A stretch of DNA of 8,562 nucleotides from Bryobacterales bacterium (GCA_003164075.1 PLRZ01000551.1:2122-10683); one strand, 5' to 3'; numbered from the stretch's first letter, positions 1 to 6,843 are shown. Numbers and translations: made by a program. The notes: generated by a model not told the origin, from the sequence alone.

Positions 1-17
1 ATATTTCTTCGCGGCTC

Positions 18-1544
18 CTAAGGAAGCGGGATCGCGTCTTCCGAGGTGAAGGGCGAGGCCGGCAATCCTTCGGAGTTATAGAGGTTGATTGCCGGCGCGT
101 TGGCCCACCCGTAGCGGACATACTTTGGCTCCGCCACCTGGGTGCTGCCGACTATCACAGTCTTACCGTCAATGCGCGCAGTCGCCGCCACAAAGCGGCC
201 ATTGTCTCCGGCGATCTCGAAACCTTGCAGAGCGTCTCCCTTGGCAGCGAGGCCGTTGCCGACGTGGTCGAACCAGATTCGTATCCCATCGCTCTCGGGC
301 GTCGCCTGGCGGAACAGCGGGCCGGAATACTCCACCTTTTCGCCGTATGCCAAAGCTCGCGCGGCCAAGGCGAGGCGCGCGCCGACGGTCTGTTTATCGG
401 CGGGGTGGACGTTGTCGGGGTCGCCGATATCGGCGGTCACAACCATGGCGGTGTTGGCCACGGAAAGACTGCGGCGCTGCGCCTCGCGGATAATGGCCCA
501 CTCCTCAGTCGCGTTCGATTTGAAGTTCGAGATTTGCACGAAGAGAAATGGAAAATCCCCCTGATGCCACTGCGCGCGCCAGTCGGCGATGAGGGCTGGA
601 AAGAGTTTGGCGTACATGGGCGCGAAGGCCAGCCGGCTGTTGGACTCGCCCTGGTACCAGATGACGCCTTTGATGGTGAACGGCGTGGCGGGAGCGATCA
701 TTCCGTTGAATAGCCAGGCCGGAGCCCAGGACGCCGGGTCGGGGCGCCATGGATGCGGCGGCGGCGTCTTCCCCGCCTGCCGGGCGGCCTCGTCTTCGCG
801 CCTTTCCGCCGCTGCGATTGCCGCCGCGTCGGCTTGCGCCTCCATCATCCGGGCGCGCGTGGCGAAGACGGGCATGAGCGCCGCGTCGGCGGAGATGGCT
901 TCCAGGCTCAACCATGCTTCGGCCGGAGTGCCTCCCCAGGTGGCGTCGAACAGGCCGATGGGTACGTGCTCTTGGGCATTCAGTTCACGGCCGAAAAGGT
1001 AGGCAAGGGCCGAAAAATTCGCGGCCGTCTCGGGAGTGCAGACGGTCCAGGATGCGTCGCTGTTACGCTGGGGGAGATCCACGGCCTTGTGGGGGATCTG
1101 GATCAGCCGAATCTGCGCGTGGCCGGCGTGGGCGATTTCCTCCGCGGAGTTCTTCAGCGGCGCGCCGGTAAAGCCTTTCAGCGGCATTTCCATATTCGAC
1201 TGGCCCGAGGCGAACCAGACGTCGCCGATCAGGACATCTTCCAGAACGATCTTGTTGGTCGCCGTGACCGTGAGCTGGTACGGGCCGCCGGCAGCCTCGG
1301 GAGGAAGATACACGCTCCAATTTCCGAGACTGTCGCCGGCCGCGGCGCGGGTAACTCCGTGGAACTCGACGGCCACCTTTTCGCCGGGAGCCGACCAGCC
1401 CCAGACGTGGATCGGTCTATCGCGCTGCAGCACCATGTGGCTGCTGAGGATCCCGGGCAGTTTGGCTTGGCACTTTCCGCTGCGCGCTCCGCAGGCCAGC
1501 AGGAGGGCGGCGGCAAGAATGCGAACCGGTGTGTGGATGGGCAT
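18..1544 (-). CDS. Secreted sialate O-acetylesterase (SASA/SGNH-like family)
   Basis: Predicted to remove O-acetyl groups from sialic acids or related acetylated sugars outside the cytoplasm. The 508-aa product starts with a signal peptide (basic start, then a run rich in Ala and Leu); a possible lipobox LLAC suggests it could be a lipoprotein. A beta-rich segment follows (about residues 30-95), then the nucleophile motif GQSNME (Ser116), the family motif WYQGESN (about 296-302), and DPDNVHP, which supplies the catalytic Asp/His (His380). The open frame extends upstream to 1592, but I chose the ATG at 1544 because the hydrophobic signal starts right after it and the extra 16 residues would bury it. 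No strong ribosome site is visible. It is a single gene, separated from its neighbour by a palindromic element. The family call is secure; the exact substrate is not. Confidence 0.9.
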   Translation of the reverse strand: MPIHTPVRILAAALLLACGARSGKCQAKLPGILSSHMVLQRDRPIHVWGWSAPGEKVAVEFHGVTRAAAGDSLGNWSVYLPPEAAGGPYQLTVTATNKIVLEDVLIGDVWFASGQSNMEMPLKGFTGAPLKNSAEEIAHAGHAQIRLIQIPHKAVDLPQRNSDASWTVCTPETAANFSALAYLFGRELNAQEHVPIGLFDATWGGTPAEAWLSLEAISADAALMPVFATRARMMEAQADAAAIAAAERREDEAARQAGKTPPPHPWRPDPASWAPAWLFNGMIAPATPFTIKGVIWYQGESNSRLAFAPMYAKLFPALIADWRAQWHQGDFPFLFVQISNFKSNATEEWAIIREAQRRSLSVANTAMVVTADIGDPDNVHPADKQTVGARLALAARALAYGEKVEYSGPLFRQATPESDGIRIWFDHVGNGLAAKGDALQGFEIAGDNGRFVAATARIDGKTVIVGSTQVAEPKYVRYGWANAPAINLYNSEGLPASPFTSEDAIPLP

Positions 1545-1627
1545 AGCTACATTGTGACGCGAAGCGCATGCCGCCGGGCAAGCTAAGTACACCGTTTCAG
1601 AAGTTCGCTAACGTACTGCTGCCTGAT

Positions 1628-1701
1628 CGCTCCCTCACGGGGTGCCCTCCGGGCCCGGCTCGGAACGAGGCTGCATACCGAGCCGTGACCGTGAGGGAGC
1701 G
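1628..1701. repeat. Nested palindromic (REP-like) element
   Basis: Two perfect inverted repeats are nested. The outer arms are 13 nt (CGCTCCCTCACGG at 1628-1640 and its complement at 1689-1701). The inner arms are 8 nt (CGGCTCGG at 1656-1663 and its complement at 1678-1685). The left side has 15 unpaired nt between arms and the right side only 3, so the hairpin has an asymmetric bulge. It lies in the gap between two minus-strand genes and could also act as a terminator for the coiled-coil gene, although no U-tract follows. From memory this arm sequence resembles an interspersed repeat of Solibacter-type Acidobacteria; I cannot verify that here. Confidence 0.75.
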
Positions 1702-1754
1702 TTCGCCCGTGTGTGCGAAATACGAGACTGTATTTGTGAAACCGTGGACTAACG

Positions 1755-1943
1755 CTAACGATCTTCCAGGCGTTCGATTCGCTCTTCGTGGGCGATGATG
1801 ATGTTTCCGAGGCGGTTCATGGTTTCCATGAGTTGCGCGGTGCGTTCGGCGAGTACGGCCATGCGCTCGTCATTCTTGATTTGGGCGTGGGCGATGAGTT
1901 CGACGGTCTGGGTGAGGGCTTCGAGGCGTTCGTCAATGTTCAT
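1755..1943 (-). CDS. Small coiled-coil protein of unknown function
   Basis: A 62-aa protein that is almost entirely charged amphipathic helix. Leu, Ile, Val and Met recur at heptad spacing, and the protein ends in a Glu/Arg-rich tail (HEERIERLEDR), which suggests a coiled-coil oligomer. It has no signal peptide, cysteines or catalytic motif. The ATG at 1943 is supported by an AAGGAG ribosome site at 1954-1959, 9 nt upstream of the ATG, and the protein begins directly with helix. I recall similar short proteins being common in Acidobacteriota, with no assigned role. The gene is divergent from the rhodanese gene and followed by a palindrome. Its last codons overlap one copy of an 8-bp direct repeat (1753-1760). 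Confidence 0.7.
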   Translation of the reverse strand: MNIDERLEALTQTVELIAHAQIKNDERMAVLAERTAQLMETMNRLGNIIIAHEERIERLEDR

Positions 1944-1953
1944 GCGCGTTGGG

Positions 1954-1959
1954 CTCCTT
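1954..1959 (-). promoter_or_regulatory. Ribosome binding site of the coiled-coil gene
   Basis: AAGGAG on the minus strand, 9-10 nt before the ATG at 1943. It supports this start and is one of the main reasons to believe the small frame is a real gene. Confidence 0.6.
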
Positions 1960-2050
1960 GCCTTGGGTGGGGCTCCCCTTGTTCCGATTATCTCATTTCC
2001 CCTACGCGCCGCCGCGTCCCCCCGCGGGTGGTATTATCGTCGAGACGACA

Positions 2051-2416
2051 ATGCAACACAGTCCAGGCTTCCTGAACCTCGTAGATGACGCCAAATCGCG
2101 CGTCCAGCAGATCGATATCGATGCCTACCGAAAATTGGTGGCCGCCAGCGAGCCGCACGTGCTGGTCGACACCCGCGAGGACAACGAGTGGGACAAGGGC
2201 CGCGTGCAAGGCGCGGTACACCTGAGCCGCGGGATCATCGAGCGCGACATCGAAACCAGGTACCCGGACAAGGAGACGCCGCTGATCTTGTATTGCGGCG
2301 GGGGGTTCCGGTCCGCCCTGGTGGCCGACAATCTTCAGAAGATGGGCTACACCAGGGCGATCTCGCTCGATGGCGGCTGGAAGGCCCTCAAGGAGTCCGG
2401 CCTGCCGCTCGAATAA
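2051..2416 (+). CDS. Single-domain rhodanese-like sulfurtransferase
   Basis: A 121-aa cytoplasmic protein covering one rhodanese domain. Family landmarks are visible in order: VLVDTRE (about residues 37-43, the CH2A-like DxRE motif), GAVHLSRG (54-61), the active-site loop CGGGFRS with the persulfide-forming Cys82, and SLDGGWKAL (105-113). The six-residue loop with a terminal Arg is typical of sulfurtransferases rather than Cdc25-type phosphatases. The frame is open upstream to 1949, but that extension is proline-rich and unlike the family. The ATG at 2051 gives the usual length, with helix starting at once. Substrate and partner are unknown. It converges on the cytochrome operon and ends 4 nt from it, so it is a neighbour rather than an operon member. 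Confidence 0.9.
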   Translation: MQHSPGFLNLVDDAKSRVQQIDIDAYRKLVAASEPHVLVDTREDNEWDKGRVQGAVHLSRGIIERDIETRYPDKETPLILYCGGGFRSALVADNLQKMGYTRAISLDGGWKALKESGLPLE

Positions 2417-2420
2417 GTCC

Positions 2421-3875
2421 CTACTTCTGCGTCTTACTCTCTTCGATCCCCAGATCCGTCAGCACCTTGGGATTGGCCTCGTCGGTGGCCAGCAAGTTGT
2501 GGCAGGCGTTGCAGTCCTGCGTGATCGCATCGCCCGATTTGGACGAGTGCGAGCCGTCGTGGCAGCGGAAGCAGCCCGGGAAATCCTCGTGGCCGATGTT
2601 CATGGGGTATGCGCCCCAGGTGACTTTCATCTCCGGGAAAATGTTGCGGTCGTACACCGCCAGTACTTCCTTCCCGGATGCCGTGACTTCCGCCTGCCGC
2701 TGCGCCCAGATGGCCGGATAGCTATCCTGATAATACTTCGCGAAAGCCGCGGGGATCTTCTCCGCGGCTTCATCGCGCGAAAGGTACGGCACTTTCAGAA
2801 TTTCCACGGCTTTCTTCTTGGCGAAAGGCAGCGTGGCGGAAATCAACCCGTTGTTCATGGCCTTATCCACTCCCCGTTCGGGCAAATCGTAGCTGTGCGC
2901 CGGGCGGTTGTGGCAGTCCATGCAGTCCATGGTGCGGATGGTCAGGCCGGCGCCATCCGGTTTAGCGTCCGACGTGGCGTATTCCGTTACCTTGCCGTTG
3001 TTGTCGTATTTCACCCACGGAATGTTTTGCCGGGCTTCGTCGGAATGGCCGTAGCTGATGGTCACGCCGGGGCCCAAATGCGTCCCGTGGATGCCGATCC
3101 CTTTATTGCCGCCGCCGATCTTCATCAGCAGGACGGTCTTCGTCAAGGTGTTGGTTTCATCGCTGGCGTACTTGGGGATCACCTTCAAACGGTCTTCGCC
3201 GTACTTCTGGGGCCAGTGACATTGCTCGCAGGTTTCGCGCGCGGGGCGCAGGTTATGGACGGGGGTCGGGATGGGCGTGGGATAAGTATGGAACGTCACC
3301 GCGATCACCTGGCCTACTCCCGAGAGTTTGCTCTTGACGAACCACCCGGCGCCGGGGCCGATGTGGCACTTCACGCACTCCACCCGCGAGTGCGGAGAAT
3401 TCTGATACGCCGTGTATTCCGGCTGCATCACGGTATGGCACGTCTGGCCGCAGAACGTGACCCCGTCCATGTAATTGATGGCGCCATAAGTAAGCTGGCT
3501 GGCGATCGCCAGATTGAGGAACGTGGTGGCGCCGAAAAAGTAAGTCAGCTTGCGCAATTCGAAATTGCCCCAACTGGGCGTCGGAAAGTCCGAAGGATAA
3601 ATTCCGGCGCGGCCCTCGCGCCTGTGCTTGAGCCAGATGCCCAGGGGAATCATGATCAGTCCGGCGAAAAAAGGCGCTGGCAGCCCCAGAAACACCAGGA
3701 TCCCGATATACGGGCTGGTGGTCCCTCCCCGCAAGGTGACGGGCAGCAAGAACAACCAGAAGACCGTGGCGCTGGTGACCACGATTACTCCCGCCAGGCT
3801 GAGCCAGTTGTTGGATAGATGGATGAGCGGGGACAACCAGCCCCGTTTACGGTGGTCGGTATTTTCAGTCGGCAT
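2421..3875 (-). CDS. NapC/NirT-family multihaem cytochrome c, ImcH-like inner-membrane quinol oxidoreductase
   Basis: A 484-aa membrane-anchored cytochrome that likely accepts electrons from menaquinol and passes them to periplasmic carriers. Hydrophobic helices lie at about residues 23-45, 56-82 and 111-131; classical NapC has only one. The NapC-like region follows, with the first haem site CGQTCH (142-147), which is CX3CH rather than CXXCH, and then CVKCH (167), CEQCH (216), CMDCH (318), CFRCH (435) and CNACH (455). That gives six sites in all. Three N-terminal helices followed by a NapC-type multihaem domain recall Geobacter ImcH, which as I remember has about seven haems. The start at 3875 lies 7 nt after the stop of the preceding cytochrome gene, with GGGAG upstream, so the two are co-translated. 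It is the last gene of the operon. Cytochrome and family calls are firm; the ImcH likeness is by architecture only. Confidence 0.85.
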   Translation of the reverse strand: MPTENTDHRKRGWLSPLIHLSNNWLSLAGVIVVTSATVFWLFLLPVTLRGGTTSPYIGILVFLGLPAPFFAGLIMIPLGIWLKHRREGRAGIYPSDFPTPSWGNFELRKLTYFFGATTFLNLAIASQLTYGAINYMDGVTFCGQTCHTVMQPEYTAYQNSPHSRVECVKCHIGPGAGWFVKSKLSGVGQVIAVTFHTYPTPIPTPVHNLRPARETCEQCHWPQKYGEDRLKVIPKYASDETNTLTKTVLLMKIGGGNKGIGIHGTHLGPGVTISYGHSDEARQNIPWVKYDNNGKVTEYATSDAKPDGAGLTIRTMDCMDCHNRPAHSYDLPERGVDKAMNNGLISATLPFAKKKAVEILKVPYLSRDEAAEKIPAAFAKYYQDSYPAIWAQRQAEVTASGKEVLAVYDRNIFPEMKVTWGAYPMNIGHEDFPGCFRCHDGSHSSKSGDAITQDCNACHNLLATDEANPKVLTDLGIEESKTQK

Positions 3876-3882
3876 GCTTCAG

Positions 3883-5586
3883 TCAGTCTCCCACAGAGTG
3901 GGTGGTTTCGTGCCGCTCCTTCGAGTGCTCGCTCTTTTTGGAACTGTACCCGGTCAGAAAGGCGGTGTTCAGCGGATAAACGTCGGGGTCGAAAATAATG
4001 GAGTAGAAGTGCCACACCACAATCGCCAATGTGGCCAGCAGGGCCTCGTAGAAGTGCACCGATGTGGCCACATCCAGCCAGCTCTTGGGTAGGAATCGCA
4101 TCGCCAGGTTATTGGCCCAGAGCAGCAGGCCGGTGGACGCCATGACCACGGCTCCCCAGACCACGGCCCAGTATTCGGCCTTCTCCACGTAGCTGTGCGC
4201 CGAACGCGCCGGGGGCGCCGAACCCAGCCCCAGGTTGTAGGCGAAGCCGGAAGCCGCCTCGCGCGGGTCGCGCCGGTTGGGCAGCATCTCCATCCAGTGG
4301 GCGCGCAGCTTGCGGCTTACAATCAGCGAGACCAGGTGCGTTACCGACACCGCGATAAAGACCACCGCCGCGATGCGATGAATGATGCTGCGCAAGGGGT
4401 GCGTGCTTTCCAGCACCAGCAGCGGCCGTGCCCACCAACTGTCCGGGTACTTCAGCGCGAAGCCGGTCCAGACCAGGACGATGAAGGAAAGAGCCATCAC
4501 GGCGTGCTGCACGCGCTCGAACGGCAGCATGCGCAGGTCCCCGTGGGCGCCGGCGGAGACTGCGGCCGCAGAGGCGCGGCGCGGCGCCGGCTGCGGTTGG
4601 AATCGCAGGCGGATGAGCTTGCGGATCCAGTCGCCGCCCTGATGGAGCATCATCAGGCCAATGGTCACCGGGATCAGCAGCAGGTAAAACTCCCGCACCC
4701 ATTTCAACAGCGCCGGTTCGCCGCGCCCTTCGGCCACGTGCACCTGGCTGATGGCGAAACGCGTGCCGGCGCCGGGATGACACTTGCCGCAGGTGGTGGG
4801 CAGATTCTTGGGATTGATGGTCGACTTGGGGTCGGACGACGGCAGAATGTTGTGTACGCCATGGCAACTGGCGCAATTGGCCACGGTCTGCGAGCCGGCT
4901 TTCGAGGCCAGGCCGTGGTACGACGAATCGAAGCTCACCAGGCGGTCGGAGGGCAGCCCGAACTTGCGCGTCAGGCGGACGTCCCCATGGCAACTGCCGC
5001 ACGTGTCCCGAATGTGCGCGGCGTTTACCGGAGAAGCTTCGTTGGTGTGTTTGATGATCTTGTGCTCGCCGTGGCAATCGGTGCAGAGCGGGGCCTGGGT
5101 GATGCCGGCAGCCAGCGCCTGGCCGTGTACGCTGGCGCGGTACTGCTCCACTACTTCGCTATGGCACATGCCGCAGGTATCCGGCACGGCGGCGCGGAAA
5201 GCCTGCGACTTGGGGGGCAGCAGCTCATGCGCGCTGCCATGGCACAGGGCGCAATCGGGCGTACTTTCGTTGCCGGCCTTGCGCGCCAGGCCGTGGACGC
5301 CGCCGGCGTAGTCGCCCGCCTGGTTTTCATGGCAGGTGACGCACTGCGGCTTGGGGATGTTGGCAGGGTGCGGATACTTCTCGTGCGAGTCGTGACAGGT
5401 GTCGCAGGGCAGCCCCTTGTGAGCGCTCTTCTCCAGCTTCTGCCCCTGATCGTGGCAGGAAGTGCACTCCGCGGCAGGCGCCGGATCGGCCGCGTACACC
5501 TTGGCGCCGGCTGCCCCGAGTAACAACCCGATAAAGGCAGAACCGAGCCGTCGGCCGATCGATGATAGTGCCCGGTTCGTCATCAT
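3883..5586 (-). CDS. CbcL-like fusion: nine-haem cytochrome c plus di-haem cytochrome b membrane domain
   Basis: A 567-aa protein with a signal peptide (about 1-33), a periplasmic domain with nine CXXCH sites (first Cys at 41, 61, 82, 112, 138, 168, 196, 238 and 266) and many extra histidines for bis-His ligation. The C-terminal half has five predicted helices (about 296-314, 360-380, 401-424, 471-492 and 511-531). Candidate b-haem ligands are His361, His403, His417, His511 and His526. The membrane part resembles the FdnI/HydC cytochrome b family. Nine c haems fused to an FdnI/HydC-type domain is the described layout of Geobacter CbcL, a menaquinol oxidoreductase used for low-potential Fe(III) respiration. 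The inferred role is quinol oxidation at the b haems and electron exit along the c-haem chain. ATG codons at 5586 and 5583 are both possible; AGGAG at 5593-5597 favours the first. One nt separates it from the preceding stop. Confidence 0.85.
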   Translation of the reverse strand: MMTNRALSSIGRRLGSAFIGLLLGAAGAKVYAADPAPAAECTSCHDQGQKLEKSAHKGLPCDTCHDSHEKYPHPANIPKPQCVTCHENQAGDYAGGVHGLARKAGNESTPDCALCHGSAHELLPPKSQAFRAAVPDTCGMCHSEVVEQYRASVHGQALAAGITQAPLCTDCHGEHKIIKHTNEASPVNAAHIRDTCGSCHGDVRLTRKFGLPSDRLVSFDSSYHGLASKAGSQTVANCASCHGVHNILPSSDPKSTINPKNLPTTCGKCHPGAGTRFAISQVHVAEGRGEPALLKWVREFYLLLIPVTIGLMMLHQGGDWIRKLIRLRFQPQPAPRRASAAAVSAGAHGDLRMLPFERVQHAVMALSFIVLVWTGFALKYPDSWWARPLLVLESTHPLRSIIHRIAAVVFIAVSVTHLVSLIVSRKLRAHWMEMLPNRRDPREAASGFAYNLGLGSAPPARSAHSYVEKAEYWAVVWGAVVMASTGLLLWANNLAMRFLPKSWLDVATSVHFYEALLATLAIVVWHFYSIIFDPDVYPLNTAFLTGYSSKKSEHSKERHETTHSVGD

Positions 5587-5587
5587 T

Positions 5588-5872
5588 TTACACTCCTACG
5601 CGGCTGTTCTGAAGCCAGCTCTGCCAGACGTATGCTCCGGCCAGGATCACGCCGTAGACCACGACTACGACGGTAACGATTTTTCCCCATTTATCAATGA
5701 GGTCGAGCTTTTGGGCCACCGCCACCTGCTCGGAGCTCTTCACAGCGGAAGCGCCGTCCAGAACGTGTAGGTTGTCATCCTCTTTGCTGGCCACCATTTT
5801 GCGCCAGACAAACAGCGCCATAATCGTTACGGCCAACAGGCACCACAAAACAATAAATGGAATGAAGCTCAC
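5588..5872 (-). CDS. Small two-helix membrane protein of the cytochrome operon
   Basis: A 94-aa protein with hydrophobic helices at about residues 3-23 and 64-85, joined by a hydrophilic loop of some 40 residues. It has no cysteine pair or haem motif, and I do not recognise the family. The start is GTG at 5872, decided by a strong GGAGGT 7 nt upstream. Its stop (TAA at 5588-5590) lies 1 nt before the ATG of the CbcL-like gene, so translation is probably coupled and the two proteins may be made in fixed ratio. By position it could be an assembly factor or small subunit of the membrane cytochrome; this is inference from context only. Confidence 0.8.
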   Translation of the reverse strand: MSFIPFIVLWCLLAVTIMALFVWRKMVASKEDDNLHVLDGASAVKSSEQVAVAQKLDLIDKWGKIVTVVVVVYGVILAGAYVWQSWLQNSRVGV

Positions 5873-5879
5873 GGCTTAT

Positions 5880-5885
5880 ACCTCC
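5880..5885 (-). promoter_or_regulatory. Ribosome binding site deciding a GTG start
   Basis: GGAGGT on the minus strand, 7 nt before GTG at 5872. It fixes the start of the 94-aa membrane protein at a GTG codon, since no ATG lies nearby in frame. Confidence 0.75.
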
Positions 5886-5894
5886 AGGTAGTTC

Positions 5895-6296
5895 TCAAAG
5901 TTGAATTTGCGGCCCGGGACGCCCCGTAAAACCGGCGCCGGCGGAGCCCAGACCCTGTTTGTTGAATGTCTTCCCGGTGGCTTCTTCAATGGCGTCCACC
6001 ACCAGCAGTAGATAGGCGTCCAGAGCGCACTGCACCTGTTGTCGCGTTTCGCAGGATCCATCGCGCGCCTGGTCGGCGCATACCGCGCAGACATTGCGGC
6101 GGATAGCGTCGATGTACAGTTGGATGTCATCGCTCTTCACCGATTGGATGGCTTGGGCCACTTGGGGAAACAGCCGGAACAAGGCGCAATTGGAGGGCTC
6201 CTCGAGCCCGCACTGGCCGTCCACGGTGCGTTCGGTGCACACTTTGCAAATTCTGTTTCGGACAATGGACTCTAATTCTACTAAAGAGCGATCCAT
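5895..6296 (-). CDS. Cysteine-rich protein with two copies of a four-Cys module
   Basis: A 133-aa protein without signal peptide or membrane helix, so probably cytoplasmic. It contains two copies of the pattern C-x2-C-x8-C-x7-C: Cys17, 20, 29, 37 and Cys70, 73, 82, 90, offset by 53 residues. Each copy is preceded by a basic stretch (RNR or RRN) and followed by a helix rich in Ala, Leu and Val. Both copies share C-x-V-C and DG-x-C, so they look like an internal duplication. Eight cysteines in two sets suggest two bound zinc ions or two iron-sulfur clusters; CXXCH haem motifs are absent. The tail from about residue 113 is Gly/Pro-rich and probably disordered. The ATG at 6296 has AAGGAG 8 nt upstream. 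I do not recognise a named family. Its place in the operon suggests a redox or regulatory partner of the cytochromes. Confidence 0.8.
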   Translation of the reverse strand: MDRSLVELESIVRNRICKVCTERTVDGQCGLEEPSNCALFRLFPQVAQAIQSVKSDDIQLYIDAIRRNVCAVCADQARDGSCETRQQVQCALDAYLLLVVDAIEEATGKTFNKQGLGSAGAGFTGRPGPQIQL

Positions 6297-6304
6297 GGCG
6301 GAAT

Positions 6305-6310
6305 CTCCTT
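6305..6310 (-). promoter_or_regulatory. Ribosome binding site of the cysteine-rich gene
   Basis: AAGGAG on the minus strand with 8 nt spacing to the ATG at 6296. It supports that start. Confidence 0.65.
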
Positions 6311-6327
6311 TTCAGAATTAAAGACAA

Positions 6328-6343
6328 TGCACGCGGAAGACCA
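6328..6343 (-). promoter_or_regulatory. Candidate internal sigma-54 (-24/-12) promoter
   Basis: On the minus strand TGG and TGCA are spaced so that GG and GC are 10 nt apart, the spacing required by sigma-54. Match to the rest of the consensus is weak (no TTGC, no CACG). It would start RNA near 6317, giving a leader of about 21 nt with the AAGGAG site properly placed. It lies in the widest gap of the operon (66 nt). Chance occurrence is quite possible. Confidence 0.3.
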
Positions 6344-6362
6344 CGACGGTAAGGCGACTAAC

Positions 6363-6809
6363 CTATTGGATTTTGCTACGTTTTGAGTGTGGATGATGTT
6401 TTAGTGGGGCTATTGGCGCAGATTCGAATGCGGAAGTGGGGGTTATTCCACTCGAACCGGCGGAAGTGGAGGGTTTTTCAACACGCAGGGCCGCTGCCAT
6501 GATGGCAAGCAGCACGGTACTGAGGGGATCTTCCGCAGAGACTACGGAAACGATGCCGGCATCCCATGCCTGGGCCAGGAATTGGGGCGCCGGAGGCTCC
6601 TGGCGGGTGATCAGTACGACCCGCCCAGGGTTGGACAGGGGGAGGGGCAGCCGCGCGAATGCCAGTTCGTCCAGGACCATTACACCGTGGCACGACAGGT
6701 CCGGCTGTTCGACCGCCTCGATATGCCAGGCGCAACTGCGGGATAAGGCTTCCCGCACAGTAGCTGCGTATTGGCAGTCGGCGATCGTTAGCTGAACCGT
6801 TTGCATCAT
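6363..6809 (-). CDS. Degenerate CheY-receiver-like protein
   Basis: A 148-aa cytoplasmic protein with the strand-helix alternation of a response-regulator receiver: strand TVQLTIAD (4-11), strand GVMVLD (42-47), strand RVVLITRQ (63-70), strand IVSVV (86-90), then helix 97-110. Asp11 and Asp47 sit where acidic-pocket and phosphoacceptor residues would be and Thr68 where the switch Thr/Ser would be, but the conserved Lys after the last strand is replaced by Ser91 and the domain is shorter than usual. This suggests a pseudo-receiver, perhaps a binding or scaffold domain without normal phosphorylation. The C-terminal 35 residues look disordered and end in a His/Lys-rich tail. I prefer the ATG at 6809 to the upstream GTG at 6836, since GGAG lies 6 nt before it. 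It follows the monohaem cytochrome gene by 34 nt. The fold assignment is a reading by eye. Confidence 0.65.
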   Translation of the reverse strand: MMQTVQLTIADCQYAATVREALSRSCAWHIEAVEQPDLSCHGVMVLDELAFARLPLPLSNPGRVVLITRQEPPAPQFLAQAWDAGIVSVVSAEDPLSTVLLAIMAAALRVEKPSTSAGSSGITPTSAFESAPIAPLKHHPHSKRSKIQ

Positions 6810-6843
6810 GAGCGACTCCACGCCTCCACCTTCCACTCGACTA

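Noticed and set aside
753..1586. Open frame (277 codons) on the plus strand opposite the esterase
   Set aside because: It is a shadow of a clear esterase gene, with an Arg-rich translation and no ribosome site.
1718..1735. Small hairpin AAATAC/GTATTT below the coiled-coil gene
   Set aside because: A six-pair AT-rich stem without a U-tract is too weak to call a terminator.
1589..1745. ACCGTTTCA and TGAAACCGT as terminal inverted repeats of an element
   Set aside because: The arms are short and carry a mismatch, so they do not support defined ends.
1949..2050. N-terminal extension of the rhodanese
   Set aside because: The added 34 residues are proline-rich and unlike the family, and they overlap the upstream region of the divergent gene; the ATG at 2051 gives the normal domain length.
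2370..3818. Long open frame (482 codons) on the plus strand opposite the NapC-type cytochrome
   Set aside because: It mirrors a gene with six ordered haem motifs, its translation has no recognisable domain, and GC-rich coding DNA often leaves the opposite strand open.
4195..5523. Long open frame (442 codons) on the plus strand opposite the CbcL-like gene
   Set aside because: It is an antisense shadow of nine regularly spaced CXXCH motifs; the translation is low-complexity Arg/Ala/Gly-rich.
5876..5935. Possible frameshift at the end of the Cys-rich gene
   Set aside because: An alternative frame continues about 20 nt further, but the cysteine modules end well before, the existing stop leaves the next ribosome site free, and nothing in the tail demands the other frame.
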